Below, piece by piece: positions 52,449 through 59,938 of a DNA stretch of 64,000 bases; positions within the stretch are counted from its first letter, which is position 1, and the number at the start of each line of letters is the position of its first letter. Below the pieces are notes generated by a model that was not told where the DNA came from, did not search any database, and worked only from the letters and a program-made list of their open reading frames with translations. The stretch comes from Kitasatospora sp052076145 (GTDB lineage: Bacteria > Actinomycetota > Actinomycetes > Streptomycetales > Streptomycetaceae). Location: contig NZ_CP197246.1 of NCBI RefSeq assembly GCF_052076145.1, forward strand, positions 1,116,001-1,180,000. The letters run 5' to 3'. The position numbers and the translations under genes were made by a program.

Positions 52449-52466
52449 CCAGCCCCCGGGCCGCGA

Positions 52467-52498
52467 GGTAAGCGGTCGGTAAGCGGTCGGAAAGCGGC
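52467..52498 (+). repeat. 11-bp direct repeat x 3
   Basis: GGTAAGCGGTC at 52467 and 52478, with a diverged third copy (GGAAAGCGGC) at 52489. The 11-bp phase resembles PHO-box spacing, but the sequence is not a PHO box and the position is between two convergent gene ends. Confidence 0.8.
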
Positions 52499-52543
52499 TT
52501 CTGTCAGGCTCGGTGCACCCGAGCCGCTCCGGGAAGGAGGTCG

Positions 52544-52574
52544 GGGGCCGCCCGCACGGGGGTCGGGCGGCCCC
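52544..52574. terminator. Terminator between convergent genes
   Basis: 11-bp stem (52544-52554 with 52564-52574), 9-nt loop. It lies between the end of the DUF5602-like gene and the end of the cyclitol operon. No T tract. Confidence 0.7.
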
Positions 52575-52590
52575 GGACCGAATCGGCCCC

Positions 52591-52626
52591 GACGGGCTCA
52601 CGGCATCAGACGGGCTCACGGCATCA
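52591..52626 (+). repeat. 18-bp tandem duplication at the stop of the last cyclitol-operon gene
   Basis: Two exact 18-bp copies (52591-52608 and 52609-52626); the second contains the TGA of the alcohol dehydrogenase gene on the minus strand (LLMP then stop). A likely replication-slippage product. Confidence 0.9.
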
Positions 52627-53746
52627 GCAGGACGGGCTTGACCACCTCGCCGGAGCGGGCCGCCTCGGCCGCCCGCTCGATCTCGGCGAAGGGGTAGACC
52701 CGGACCAGTCGGTCGACCGGCAGCCGCCCCGCCCGGTGCAGGGCGGCCAGCGCGGGCAGGAAGCGCGCGGGGACGGCCGATCCCTGGTTGACACCGACGA
52801 TCCTGGGCGCCCGGCCGAGCAGCGCGGGGACGTCGAGGGCGACCTCGCTGCCCGCCGGCGGGGCGCCGACCACCCCGCAGGTGCCGCCGACGGCGAGCGA
52901 GTCGACGGCCTGCCGCAGCGCGCGCAGGTTGCCGCTGGTCTCCAGGGTGCGTTCGGCGCCCCGACCGCCGGTCAGGGCGGCGATCGCGGCGACCGGGTCC
53001 TCCGTGCGGGCGTCGACCACGGCCGTCGCGCCGAGCTCCAGCGCGAGCGCGAGCCGGGCGGGTTGCACGTCCACCGCGACGACGGCCGTGGCGGGCGTGA
53101 GCCGCGCCGCCAGCACGGCGGCGAGGCCGACCGCGCCCGCCCCGAAGACGGCCAGGGTGTCACCCGGTTCGGGCCGCAGCACCAGCAGCACCGCACCGGC
53201 GCCGGTCTGCACCCCGCAGCCGAGCGGCGCGAGCAGCTCGGGCGACACGTCGTCCGGCACCGGGACGGCGTTGCGTTCGGTGGCGAGCGCGTACGTCGCG
53301 AAGGAGGACTGACCGAAGAAGTGCCCGTGCAACGGCGTGCCGTCGGCAGCCCGCAGGGTGGCCGAGCCGTCCAGGCGGCTGCCGCCGAAGAGGTTGAGCT
53401 CCGGCCAGTGGTCGCAGCGCACCGGGAGCCCGGCGTGGCAGGACGGGCAGCCGCCGCAGGAGTCGAAGGTCAGCACCACCCGCTGCCCGGGGCGCACCCG
53501 CGTCACCGCGCTGCCGACCGCCTCGACCACCCCGGCGCCTTCGTGGCCGAGCACGGCGGGCAGCGGCCCGGGGGTGAGACCGGCCCGGACGCTCAGGTCG
53601 GTGTGGCAGACCCCGGCCGCGAGCACCCTGACCAGCACCTCGTCCGGGCGCGGCGCGTCCAGGCGTACGGTCTCCAGGGTGAACGGCGCACCCGCGCTCC
53701 TGACCACGGCGGCGGTGGCGGTGATGGCACTGGCTGCGGTGGACAT
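52616..53746 (-). CDS. Zinc-dependent MDR alcohol dehydrogenase (376 aa)
   Basis: ATG 53746 with GGAG 10 bases upstream. Medium-chain dehydrogenase: GVCHTDLSVRAG and GHEGAGVVE (catalytic zinc), structural-zinc cysteines CGGCPSCHAGLPVRC, and Rossmann GAGAVGLAAVL. Resembles aryl/benzyl alcohol dehydrogenases of the class III-like group. It is the last gene of the 11-gene operon and follows the VOC gene with only 2 bp between them. Expected to oxidise or reduce an alcohol or ketone on the C7 ring. Confidence 0.88.
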   Translation of the reverse strand: MSTAASAITATAAVVRSAGAPFTLETVRLDAPRPDEVLVRVLAAGVCHTDLSVRAGLTPGPLPAVLGHEGAGVVEAVGSAVTRVRPGQRVVLTFDSCGGCPSCHAGLPVRCDHWPELNLFGGSRLDGSATLRAADGTPLHGHFFGQSSFATYALATERNAVPVPDDVSPELLAPLGCGVQTGAGAVLLVLRPEPGDTLAVFGAGAVGLAAVLAARLTPATAVVAVDVQPARLALALELGATAVVDARTEDPVAAIAALTGGRGAERTLETSGNLRALRQAVDSLAVGGTCGVVGAPPAGSEVALDVPALLGRAPRIVGVNQGSAVPARFLPALAALHRAGRLPVDRLVRVYPFAEIERAAEAARSGEVVKPVLLMP

Positions 53747-53748
53747 GG

Positions 53749-54285
53749 TCAACTCCAGGGCATGGTGGGCGAGTAGAGGCGGGCGTCGGTCGTGCGCTCG
53801 TACGGCATGCCGGGCGGCATCGCCAGCACCTCCAGTTGCAGGCCCCAGGGGGTGCGGAAGTACACCCAGCGGTCGCCGTCGATCGGGCCGCCGTCGGTGA
53901 TGGTCTGCGGCTCGCCGAGCACCTCGACGCCCGGCTGCGCCCGCAGGTACGCCACGGCGGCGTCGACGTCCTCGACCGCGATGGCGAGGTGGTGGCCGCC
54001 CCAGTCGCTGTTGCGGGGCAGGGTGCGGCGCTGGCCGGGGGCGCGGTACTCGAAGAGCTCCAGGTTGGTGACCGGGCCGAGCCGCAGCATCGCGATCTGG
54101 GCCGAGGCGGCCCGGTCGACGCCGAGCTGGCGGGCCATCCAGTCGCCCTCGGTGTCCTCCACCGGGCCTATCCGGTAGAGGAGTCGGGCGCCGAGCACCT
54201 CGGTGAAGAAGTCGACGGCCTGGTCCAGGTCGGGCACGGTGTACGCGACGTGGTGCACGGCGAGCGCGCCGGGGATGCCGGTCAT
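53749..54285 (-). CDS. VOC-family protein, candidate 2-epi-5-epi-valiolone epimerase (CetB/ValD-like)
   Basis: 178 aa. Vicinal oxygen chelate fold with paired beta-alpha-beta-beta-beta units: HHVAYTVPDLDQAVDFFTEVLG, LELFEYRAPG, GGHHLAIAVEDVDAAVAYL and RWVYFRTPWGLQLEVLAMPPG. Metal ligands are the His of HHVAY, Glu of LELFEY, His of GHHLAI and Glu of LQLEV. VOC epimerases that follow EEVS in cetoniacytone and validamycin pathways act on 2-epi-5-epi-valiolone; co-localisation here supports that role. Other VOC functions (glyoxalase, dioxygenase) are not excluded. Confidence 0.72.
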   Translation of the reverse strand: MTGIPGALAVHHVAYTVPDLDQAVDFFTEVLGARLLYRIGPVEDTEGDWMARQLGVDRAASAQIAMLRLGPVTNLELFEYRAPGQRRTLPRNSDWGGHHLAIAVEDVDAAVAYLRAQPGVEVLGEPQTITDGGPIDGDRWVYFRTPWGLQLEVLAMPPGMPYERTTDARLYSPTMPWS

Positions 54286-54289
54286 GGCT

Positions 54290-55063
54290 TCACTCCTGGG
54301 GGTGTCGGTAGGCGGCGTACTGCTGGTTGGCGACGGCGGCCGTCAGGGCGAGGCCGCCGTCGACGGTGAGGGTGATGCCGGTGGTGTAGGCCGCCTCGGG
54401 GGCGGCGAGGTGGACGACGGCGGCGGCGACCTCGGCCGCCCGCCCCGGGCGGCCGACGGGGATGGCCGGGCGGGCGATGGCGGCGGCGTCCTGCCCGTCG
54501 GCCACGCCGTTCATCGGTGTCGCCGTCTCCCCCGGGCTGACGGCGTTGACCGTGATCCCGTGCGGGGCCAGCTCCAGGGCCAGCACCTTGGTCAGCTCGC
54601 CGAGGCCGCCCTTGGCCGCGCAGTAGGCGGCGCCGCCGAGGATCGGCACGTACTCGTGCACCGAGGTGACGTTGACGATCCGCCCGCCGGTGCCCTGGGC
54701 GACCATCCGGCGAGCCGCCTCCTGGGCGCAGGCGAACGGGCCGGTGAGGTCGACGGTGAGGATGCGCTGCCAGTCGGCGAGCGTCTCCGTCAGGACGGAC
54801 GAACGGCGGTTCACCCCGGCGCAGTTGACGAGCACGTCGAGTCTGCCGAGCCGGTCGGCGGCCCGGCCGACCGCCTCGGCGGCGGCGGCCGGGTCGGCCA
54901 GGTCCAGTGCGAACACCAGGCCCTGACCGGCGAGTTCGGCGGTGCGCTCGGCGCCGGCCCGGTCGGTGCGGTAGCCGATCGCGACGGTGTGCCCGGCCGC
55001 CGCGAGCGCGACGGCCGTGGCCCGGCCGATCCCCGAGCTGGCACCGGTGACGACGGCGGCCAT
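54290..55063 (-). CDS. Short-chain dehydrogenase/reductase (257 aa)
   Basis: ATG 55063 overlaps the cupin stop by one base (TGATG). Classical SDR: VTGASSGIGRAT, NCAGV, the catalytic Ser in VTSVHEY and YCAAK (Tyr/Lys). C-terminal TGITLTVDGGLAL is the usual SDR end. Predicted to act on a cyclitol ketone or alcohol using NAD(P)(H). Confidence 0.92.
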   Translation of the reverse strand: MAAVVTGASSGIGRATAVALAAAGHTVAIGYRTDRAGAERTAELAGQGLVFALDLADPAAAAEAVGRAADRLGRLDVLVNCAGVNRRSSVLTETLADWQRILTVDLTGPFACAQEAARRMVAQGTGGRIVNVTSVHEYVPILGGAAYCAAKGGLGELTKVLALELAPHGITVNAVSPGETATPMNGVADGQDAAAIARPAIPVGRPGRAAEVAAAVVHLAAPEAAYTTGITLTVDGGLALTAAVANQQYAAYRHPQE

Positions 55064-55770
55064 CAGGCGGCCTCCTGCACCTGGTACCCGGCCTGCTCCA
55101 GACTGCCCGCTCCGAGGTAGCCGTACAGCGCGACGGTGGTGACACCCCGCCTGGTCCGGAAGCCGTGCCACTCCCCGGCCGGCACGTACGCCAGATCGCC
55201 CTGGGCGAGCCGGACGCGGCCGCCCTGGGTGAGGTGGTCACCGCCGCCGGACAGCACGAGGAAGAACTCGTCCGCGTCCGGGTGCCGGTGCAGGTCGTGG
55301 CTGCCGTCCGGGGTGAACGTCGAGGTGGCGAGAGCCAGTTGGCGCGAGCCGACCGTCCCGGTGGTGGCCATCCAGTGCACCGACATCCCGGCGAAGCCGC
55401 CCGCCCGGTTGAGCGTGCCGCGCTCGCGGCGGCGGGCCAGCGGCACCGACACCGCGTCCTCCACCGGGGCCAGCGCGGGCCGGGCGTGCACGGTGAGCAC
55501 CACCGCCGGGGAGACCCCGGCGCTCAGCCCGTACCGGCTGCCCGGCGGGTGGTAGAGGCCCGAGCCGGGGGCGAGCACCCGCCCGCCCCAGCCGGCCCGG
55601 CCCGCCAGCAGCACCGTCACCGACTCGGCGCCGGTGGCCTCCTCGGCCACCGCCCCGGCGGGCAGCGCCTCGATCGTCACCCCGCCCTGGGCCTGCGGGA
55701 ACATCTGCGGGTCGATCAGCCGCCGGAAGCACGGCGCCCGCTCGGGAATGGCTGCGGGTACGAGGATCAT
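55063..55770 (-). CDS. Two-domain cupin protein (bicupin, 235 aa)
   Basis: ATG 55770 after GGAGG. Two beta-barrel cupin domains: the N-terminal one lacks the His cluster, the C-terminal one has HDLHRHPDADEFFLVLSGGGDHL and YVPAGEWHGFRTRRG, i.e. the HxH(x4)E and later His of cupin motifs 1 and 2. It may be a metal-dependent isomerase, dioxygenase or hydrolase. ATGA overlap with the preceding MDR gene. Confidence 0.8.
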   Translation of the reverse strand: MILVPAAIPERAPCFRRLIDPQMFPQAQGGVTIEALPAGAVAEEATGAESVTVLLAGRAGWGGRVLAPGSGLYHPPGSRYGLSAGVSPAVVLTVHARPALAPVEDAVSVPLARRRERGTLNRAGGFAGMSVHWMATTGTVGSRQLALATSTFTPDGSHDLHRHPDADEFFLVLSGGGDHLTQGGRVRLAQGDLAYVPAGEWHGFRTRRGVTTVALYGYLGAGSLEQAGYQVQEAA

Positions 55771-56819
55771 CGGAGACCTCCGAAGTCGATGAGGATCTTG
55801 GGCGGGCCGCTGCGACCGCTCTGCAGCAGGTCGAAGGTCTTCGGCCCGAAGGTGTGCCGGAACACCCCGGCGATCAGCGGGCCGGCGTCGAGCACGCCGT
55901 CCTCGAAGAGGCGCAGCGTCCGGTCGTAGTGGTCGAGTCCGTGCCGGACGCCGATCACCTCCAGCCCGCGCAGCGCCAACTCGCCCGGGACGAAGCCCTC
56001 GACGGGCCGGCCCGCGACGCCGATCACGGCGAGCCGGCCCCCGGACTCCAGCAGGTCGAGCCCGTGCCGGAAGGCGGTGGGCGCTCCGCTGGCCTCGACG
56101 ACCAGCGAGTAGTTGCCGGGCCGCGCCTCCTCCGGCCGCAGCGCCTGGCGGGCGCCGCACCGGAGGGCGAGGTCGAGGCCGGCCTGGTCGATCCCGATCG
56201 CGTCGACGAACCTGCCCAGGCGGGCGGCGAGTTGGACGGCGAGCAGGCCCATGGTGCCGGTGCCGATCACCGCCACGCGGTCGGCGAGCCGACAGCGGGC
56301 CTGCTCCAGGCCGCCGACCACGGTGACGGCGGGCTCGACCAGGGCGGCGGCCTCGTCCGACACCGCGTCGGGCACCCGGGAGAGCGAACCTTCGGGCATC
56401 ACCAGGTACTCGGCGGCGGCGCCCTGGTGACCGTAGAGGCCGACCTCGCGGAGCCGCTCGCAGAGCGCGCGGCGGCCGCGCAGGCACATCCGGCAGTAGC
56501 CGCAGTGCAGCATCGTGTGGCCCACCACCCTCTCCCCGGCGGCGAATTCGGCGCCGCCGGTGACGACGGTGCCCGTCCACTCGTGGCCGATCACCAGCGG
56601 GTAGCGGGCGCGGCCGTCGATCAGGTAGGAGGCGGTGCCGTGCAGCAGCTCCAGATCGGTGCCGCAGAGGCCGACCAGGGCGATGCGGACCAGCACACTG
56701 CCGGGTGCGGGCACCGGGCGCGGCACCTCGGCGAGGCGGACGCGGTGCGGGGCCTCGATCCGCAGTGCGGTCATCATCGGGATCGGGGAGGTGGCTCCGG
56801 TGGTCGTGGCGACGGTCAT
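55767..56819 (-). CDS. Zinc MDR dehydrogenase (sorbitol/threonine dehydrogenase type), 350 aa
   Basis: ATG 56819. GLCGTDLELLHG and GHEWTG (zinc), HCGYCRMCLRGRRALC (structural zinc cysteines), and GTGTMGLLAVQLAARLG Rossmann motif. Closest in pattern to the polyol/threonine/xylitol dehydrogenases, fitting oxidation of a secondary hydroxyl of a cyclitol. Overlaps both neighbours by 4 bp. Confidence 0.88.
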   Translation of the reverse strand: MTVATTTGATSPIPMMTALRIEAPHRVRLAEVPRPVPAPGSVLVRIALVGLCGTDLELLHGTASYLIDGRARYPLVIGHEWTGTVVTGGAEFAAGERVVGHTMLHCGYCRMCLRGRRALCERLREVGLYGHQGAAAEYLVMPEGSLSRVPDAVSDEAAALVEPAVTVVGGLEQARCRLADRVAVIGTGTMGLLAVQLAARLGRFVDAIGIDQAGLDLALRCGARQALRPEEARPGNYSLVVEASGAPTAFRHGLDLLESGGRLAVIGVAGRPVEGFVPGELALRGLEVIGVRHGLDHYDRTLRLFEDGVLDAGPLIAGVFRHTFGPKTFDLLQSGRSGPPKILIDFGGLR

Positions 56820-57217
56820 GGCCGGGTGGTCCTTCGGGTGCGGGGCTGCCGGGCGCCGGCCCGGTGGGCCGGGGCGGTGGCCAGGGTGAGACAGAGCAGC
56901 TCGGCGCCGAGCGGGCCGGCCTGCAGGTCGAGGTCCTGTCCACCGCCGACGAGCAGCAGGTCACCGGCGTCGGCCAGGTGCTGGACGGGGTCGGGGCTCT
57001 GCTCGGCGACGACCGGGCCGCGCAGCACGAACCAGGCGGTCTCCGTCCCCGGGCGGGCGGCCCGGCGGTGCTGGGCACCGGGGCTGAGCCGGACGTGCTC
57101 GAAGGCCTCGCAGTCGCTGTGCAGGAGGTCGCGACGGGCCAGACAGAGGACGCGGGTGCGTTCGCTGCCCCGGCCGAGGACGACCATGGCGGACGCGGTG
57201 GCGGTGGTGACGATCAT
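56816..57217 (-). CDS. Cupin-like protein A1 (133 aa), paralogue of the protein at 58827-59237
   Basis: ATG 57217. Pattern VLCLARRDLLHSDCEAFEHVRLSPGAQHRR, then WFVLRGPV and DAGDLLLVGGGQDLDLQAGPLGAELLCLTL: a single cupin barrel without the canonical HxH ligands. The same arrangement of segments recurs in the second copy at 58827-59237. C-terminal tail is Arg-rich. Confidence 0.75.
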   Translation of the reverse strand: MIVTTATASAMVVLGRGSERTRVLCLARRDLLHSDCEAFEHVRLSPGAQHRRAARPGTETAWFVLRGPVVAEQSPDPVQHLADAGDLLLVGGGQDLDLQAGPLGAELLCLTLATAPAHRAGARQPRTRRTTRP

Positions 57218-57558
57218 CGTGCACCTCCTCGGGTGACGGTCAGGACGGCGTGGAAGTACTCCAGGCCCTCCTCGCCGGCGACCAGGGTGGCCTGGCCGCC
57301 GAGCGGCAGGGTGAGGGCGGTGCCCTCGGCGAGCGGGACGTCGACGACGTCCTCCTCCTCGACGCCCTCGTCCTCGGTGGTGGCGTAGCCGCCGCCGGCG
57401 GTGACGTAGACGGTGTGCTCGACGTCGTCGGCGTCGAGCCAGATGCTCATCCCCGGCTCCAGCCAGGAGAGTCCGACGCCGCACAGCGGGCCGGTGAGCA
57501 CCGAGCCCGGGTCGACGGCGCGGCCCCGGTGGAGGGCGGTGATCGCGGTGCTGGACAT
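57214..57558 (-). CDS. Cupin-like protein B1 (114 aa), paralogue of the C-terminal half of 59234-59938
   Basis: ATG 57558 follows GAGGAG. Segments DPGSVLTGPLCGVGL, VEHTVYVTAGGG, ALTLPLGGQATL and EYFHAVLTVT match the C-terminal half of the bicupin at 59234-59938. It is a lone small cupin with an acidic DEGVEEEDVVDV insertion. A 4-bp overlap joins it to cupin A1. Confidence 0.75.
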   Translation of the reverse strand: MSSTAITALHRGRAVDPGSVLTGPLCGVGLSWLEPGMSIWLDADDVEHTVYVTAGGGYATTEDEGVEEEDVVDVPLAEGTALTLPLGGQATLVAGEEGLEYFHAVLTVTRGGAR

Positions 57559-57648
57559 CTGGTGCTCCTCGCTGGTCCGTTGCTTCTCCACCACGGTCGC
57601 CCGCCCGCTGTCCCGGTCGCACGGGAGCCCGGTCCTGTCCTCGGCCCC

Positions 57649-58809
57649 TCAGCGGTCGGCCGGAGCCAGGACCGGCGCGGTCCGGCTTCCCGGGACCGCA
57701 CCCGGGACACGGCCCGGGACACCGCCCTGCTGTCCCGGGCGCAGGACCTCCAGCCCGGCCCGCAGGGTGTCGGCGCCGACCCGGGTGAGCAGGCTGCCGT
57801 CCGCGACGTGCGGGCGGCCGAGCCCGGCGAGCAGCAGCAGCCCGTCCTCGCCGCCCACCGCCAACGCGGCCCGGACGGCGGCGGGCAGCGCCGCCGGGTC
57901 CACCCCGGCGGGCAGGACGACCGGCAGTGCGACGGGCAGGCCGGCGCGCAGCAGCAGCTCCTGGTGGGCCCGCTCGTCCGCCGCATCGAGCAGGCCCAGG
58001 TGGGCCGCAATGCGGGCGGCGGCGAGCAGGCCGAGAGCGTCGGCGCAGCCGGGGCGCAGGGCCTCGCCGGTGAGCGCCCGCACGGCGCGGCCGAGGCTGC
58101 GCCCGTACGCCAACGCCCTGGCCGGGCCGCGCTCCAACGGGTCGTACGCGACGACGGCTGCGCGGGCGTCGACGCACAGCGCGACGAACGCGGCCAGCTC
58201 GCGCGGCCCGTACGCCGCCTCGGGGTTCAGGACGGCGGCGAGCCGGTCGTAGTGGGCGGGGCAGACGGCCAGTACGTGCCGCACGACCGTCGTCAGACCG
58301 GCCCGCAGCTCGTCAGCCGGCTCCTCGGCGAGCAGGTCGAGCTGGCCCCAGACCAGGGTGGGGGCGTGGTGCAGTCCCAGCATCTCTGCCGGGAGCCGTC
58401 GGCTGAGCGAAAGCGCCTCCCCGCAGAGCGCCCCCAGCGAGGTCGGCACCCGGACCAGCCGCACCCCCTGGAACAGCAGCGCGGCCAGCACCCCGGCGGC
58501 CGCTCCGAGCTCCTCGCCTCCCACCGCCACTAGGACCGTCCGGCGGGTGGCACCGCCTTGGACGATCCGTTCGGCCAGCCGCTCCACGGTCTGCAGCGTC
58601 GCCCCGCCGGGCACCCGCAACCGCAGCCCCCCGACCCGCCGGGCCAGCCCCTCGGGGACGGCCCGGTCGGTCACGATCACGTACAGGTCGGCCTCCAACC
58701 CGGCCAGCTCACGCGCGAGTTCGTCCCACCCGGTCACGCCGCTCCGGACCCGCACGGGGAAGTGGACGCTGCCCGCTTGCAGCTCACGGTCGAGATCGTA
58801 CGAAGCCAT
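57649..58809 (-). CDS. Degenerate dehydroquinate-synthase-fold protein (pseudo-cyclase), 386 aa
   Basis: Overall resembles the AroB/EEVS/DOIS cyclase family: VAVGGEELGAAAGVLAALLFQGVRLVRVPTSLGAL corresponds to the usual GGGV..D...A...RG..FV.VPTTL segment. However, the conserved AEVIK motif reads TTVVRH, the LGHTFGHAIE motif reads YGRSLGRAV and the HGEAV motif reads PGCADA. The Glu and His residues that bind zinc in active cyclases are therefore not recognisable. The protein may be inactive, regulatory, or a partner of the EEVS encoded nearby. A low-complexity tail of about 30 residues (GGVPGRVPGAVPGS) follows. Comparison made by eye. Confidence 0.75.
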   Translation of the reverse strand: MASYDLDRELQAGSVHFPVRVRSGVTGWDELARELAGLEADLYVIVTDRAVPEGLARRVGGLRLRVPGGATLQTVERLAERIVQGGATRRTVLVAVGGEELGAAAGVLAALLFQGVRLVRVPTSLGALCGEALSLSRRLPAEMLGLHHAPTLVWGQLDLLAEEPADELRAGLTTVVRHVLAVCPAHYDRLAAVLNPEAAYGPRELAAFVALCVDARAAVVAYDPLERGPARALAYGRSLGRAVRALTGEALRPGCADALGLLAAARIAAHLGLLDAADERAHQELLLRAGLPVALPVVLPAGVDPAALPAAVRAALAVGGEDGLLLLAGLGRPHVADGSLLTRVGADTLRAGLEVLRPGQQGGVPGRVPGAVPGSRTAPVLAPADR

Positions 58810-58826
58810 CCCGATCCTCCCTCACA

Positions 58827-59237
58827 TCAACCACCGCAGGGGCGGCCACTCCCGTTCAAGTCGGGCTTTCGCGGCGGCAGTTCGCTGCTGACCCCGGCCG
58901 GCAGGACGGTGAGACAGAGCAGCTCCGCGCCAAGCGGACCGCCGTGCAGGTGGACGGCTGCGCCGTCGGGGGCCAGCAGGAGGTCGCCCTCGGTGAGGGT
59001 GCGCTGGGGCTGGACGGGGCAGTCGATCAGGGCGACGGGGCCCCGGAGGACGTACCAGGCGGCCTCGGTGCCACTGCGGCCGGTGAGCTCGTAGCAGGCG
59101 CCGGGGCTGAGGCGGACGTGGTCGACCGCCTCGCACTCGCTGTGCAGCATGCCCCGGCGGGCCAGGCACCGGGTGCGGATCCGCTGGGTGCCCGGCCCGA
59201 GGTGCACCACGGCGTGCGCGATGTCGGCGACGATCAT
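58827..59237 (-). CDS. Cupin-like protein A2 (136 aa)
   Basis: ATG 59237, overlapping the next upstream gene by 4 bp. Shares TRCLARRGMLHSECEAVDHVRLSPGA, WYVLRGPV, EGDLLLAPDGAAVHLHGGPLGAELLCLTV with cupin A1. The tail is Gly/Pro-rich. It lies 17 bp before the pseudo-cyclase gene. Confidence 0.75.
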   Translation of the reverse strand: MIVADIAHAVVHLGPGTQRIRTRCLARRGMLHSECEAVDHVRLSPGACYELTGRSGTEAAWYVLRGPVALIDCPVQPQRTLTEGDLLLAPDGAAVHLHGGPLGAELLCLTVLPAGVSSELPPRKPDLNGSGRPCGG

Positions 59238-59938
59238 GTCGACTCCCTTTCCGTGACGGCGAGTACGGCATGGACGTACTCGAGGCCGTCGAGCCCGGCG
59301 GTCAGTGCGGCGCCGGTGCCGAGCGGCAGGGTGAGCGCCCGGCCGGGCATCAGCGGGACGCGGACGTCTCCGGTGGCGGCCCGGCCGGAGCCGGTGGTCA
59401 CGAAGACGGTGTGCTCGACGCCGTCGGTCTCCAGAACGGCCTTCTCGCCGGGGGCGAGCCGGACGACCTCGAGCCGCCGCAGCGGGCCGGTGAAGACCAC
59501 CCCGGGGTCGACCGGGCCGACCCTCCGCAGGTTGGTGATGACGGCGTGCCGCAGCACGGGGGCAGGGGCGGGGGCGTTGGGTGCGGCGGGCATCTCGATC
59601 ACCAGCCATTCCAGGGCTTCGGTACCGGTGTTGCGCAGGCCGTGGGTGGTGCCGAGCCCGGTGAGGACGGCGTCCCCGGCCGTGACCCGGGTGGGCCTGC
59701 CGTCGAGGGTGATCTCGCCCTGCCCCCCGAGCAGGACGTAGACCTCTTCGGTGCGGGTGTGCAGGTGCTCCCCACTGACGCCGCCGGGCGGGATCCGGGC
59801 CCACTCGACGGCCTCCCAGCCGCCCCGGAGCCCGGCCCGGCGGGCCAGGCAGGCCCACTGGGTCAGGCCCCGGGTACCGTGCACGCCGTGCACGTCGGCG
59901 GGCTGCCGGGTGTCGGCGACGATCACCGCGTGGCGCAT
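59234..59938 (-). CDS. Bicupin protein (234 aa): canonical cupin plus cupin B2
   Basis: ATG 59938. N-terminal cupin with GEHLHTRTEEVYVLLGG and LGTTHGLRNTG (a complete HxH(x3,4)E...H set) and EWLVIEM. C-terminal half (DPGVVFTGPLRRLEVV, VEHTVFVTTGSG, ALTLPLGTGAALTAG, EYVHAVLAVTE) is the counterpart of cupin B1. The end of EEVS overlaps the start of this gene by 16 bp. Confidence 0.8.
   Translation of the reverse strand: MRHAVIVADTRQPADVHGVHGTRGLTQWACLARRAGLRGGWEAVEWARIPPGGVSGEHLHTRTEEVYVLLGGQGEITLDGRPTRVTAGDAVLTGLGTTHGLRNTGTEALEWLVIEMPAAPNAPAPAPVLRHAVITNLRRVGPVDPGVVFTGPLRRLEVVRLAPGEKAVLETDGVEHTVFVTTGSGRAATGDVRVPLMPGRALTLPLGTGAALTAGLDGLEYVHAVLAVTEREST

Noticed and set aside
52467..52498. PHO box for PhoP binding
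   Set aside because: The 11-bp spacing fits, but the sequence does not match the PHO consensus and the site lies between two gene ends, not in a promoter.
55771..57078. Long N-terminal extension of the bicupin frame
   Set aside because: The extension is the shadow of the MDR dehydrogenase and cupin A1 genes; a ribosome site marks ATG 55770.
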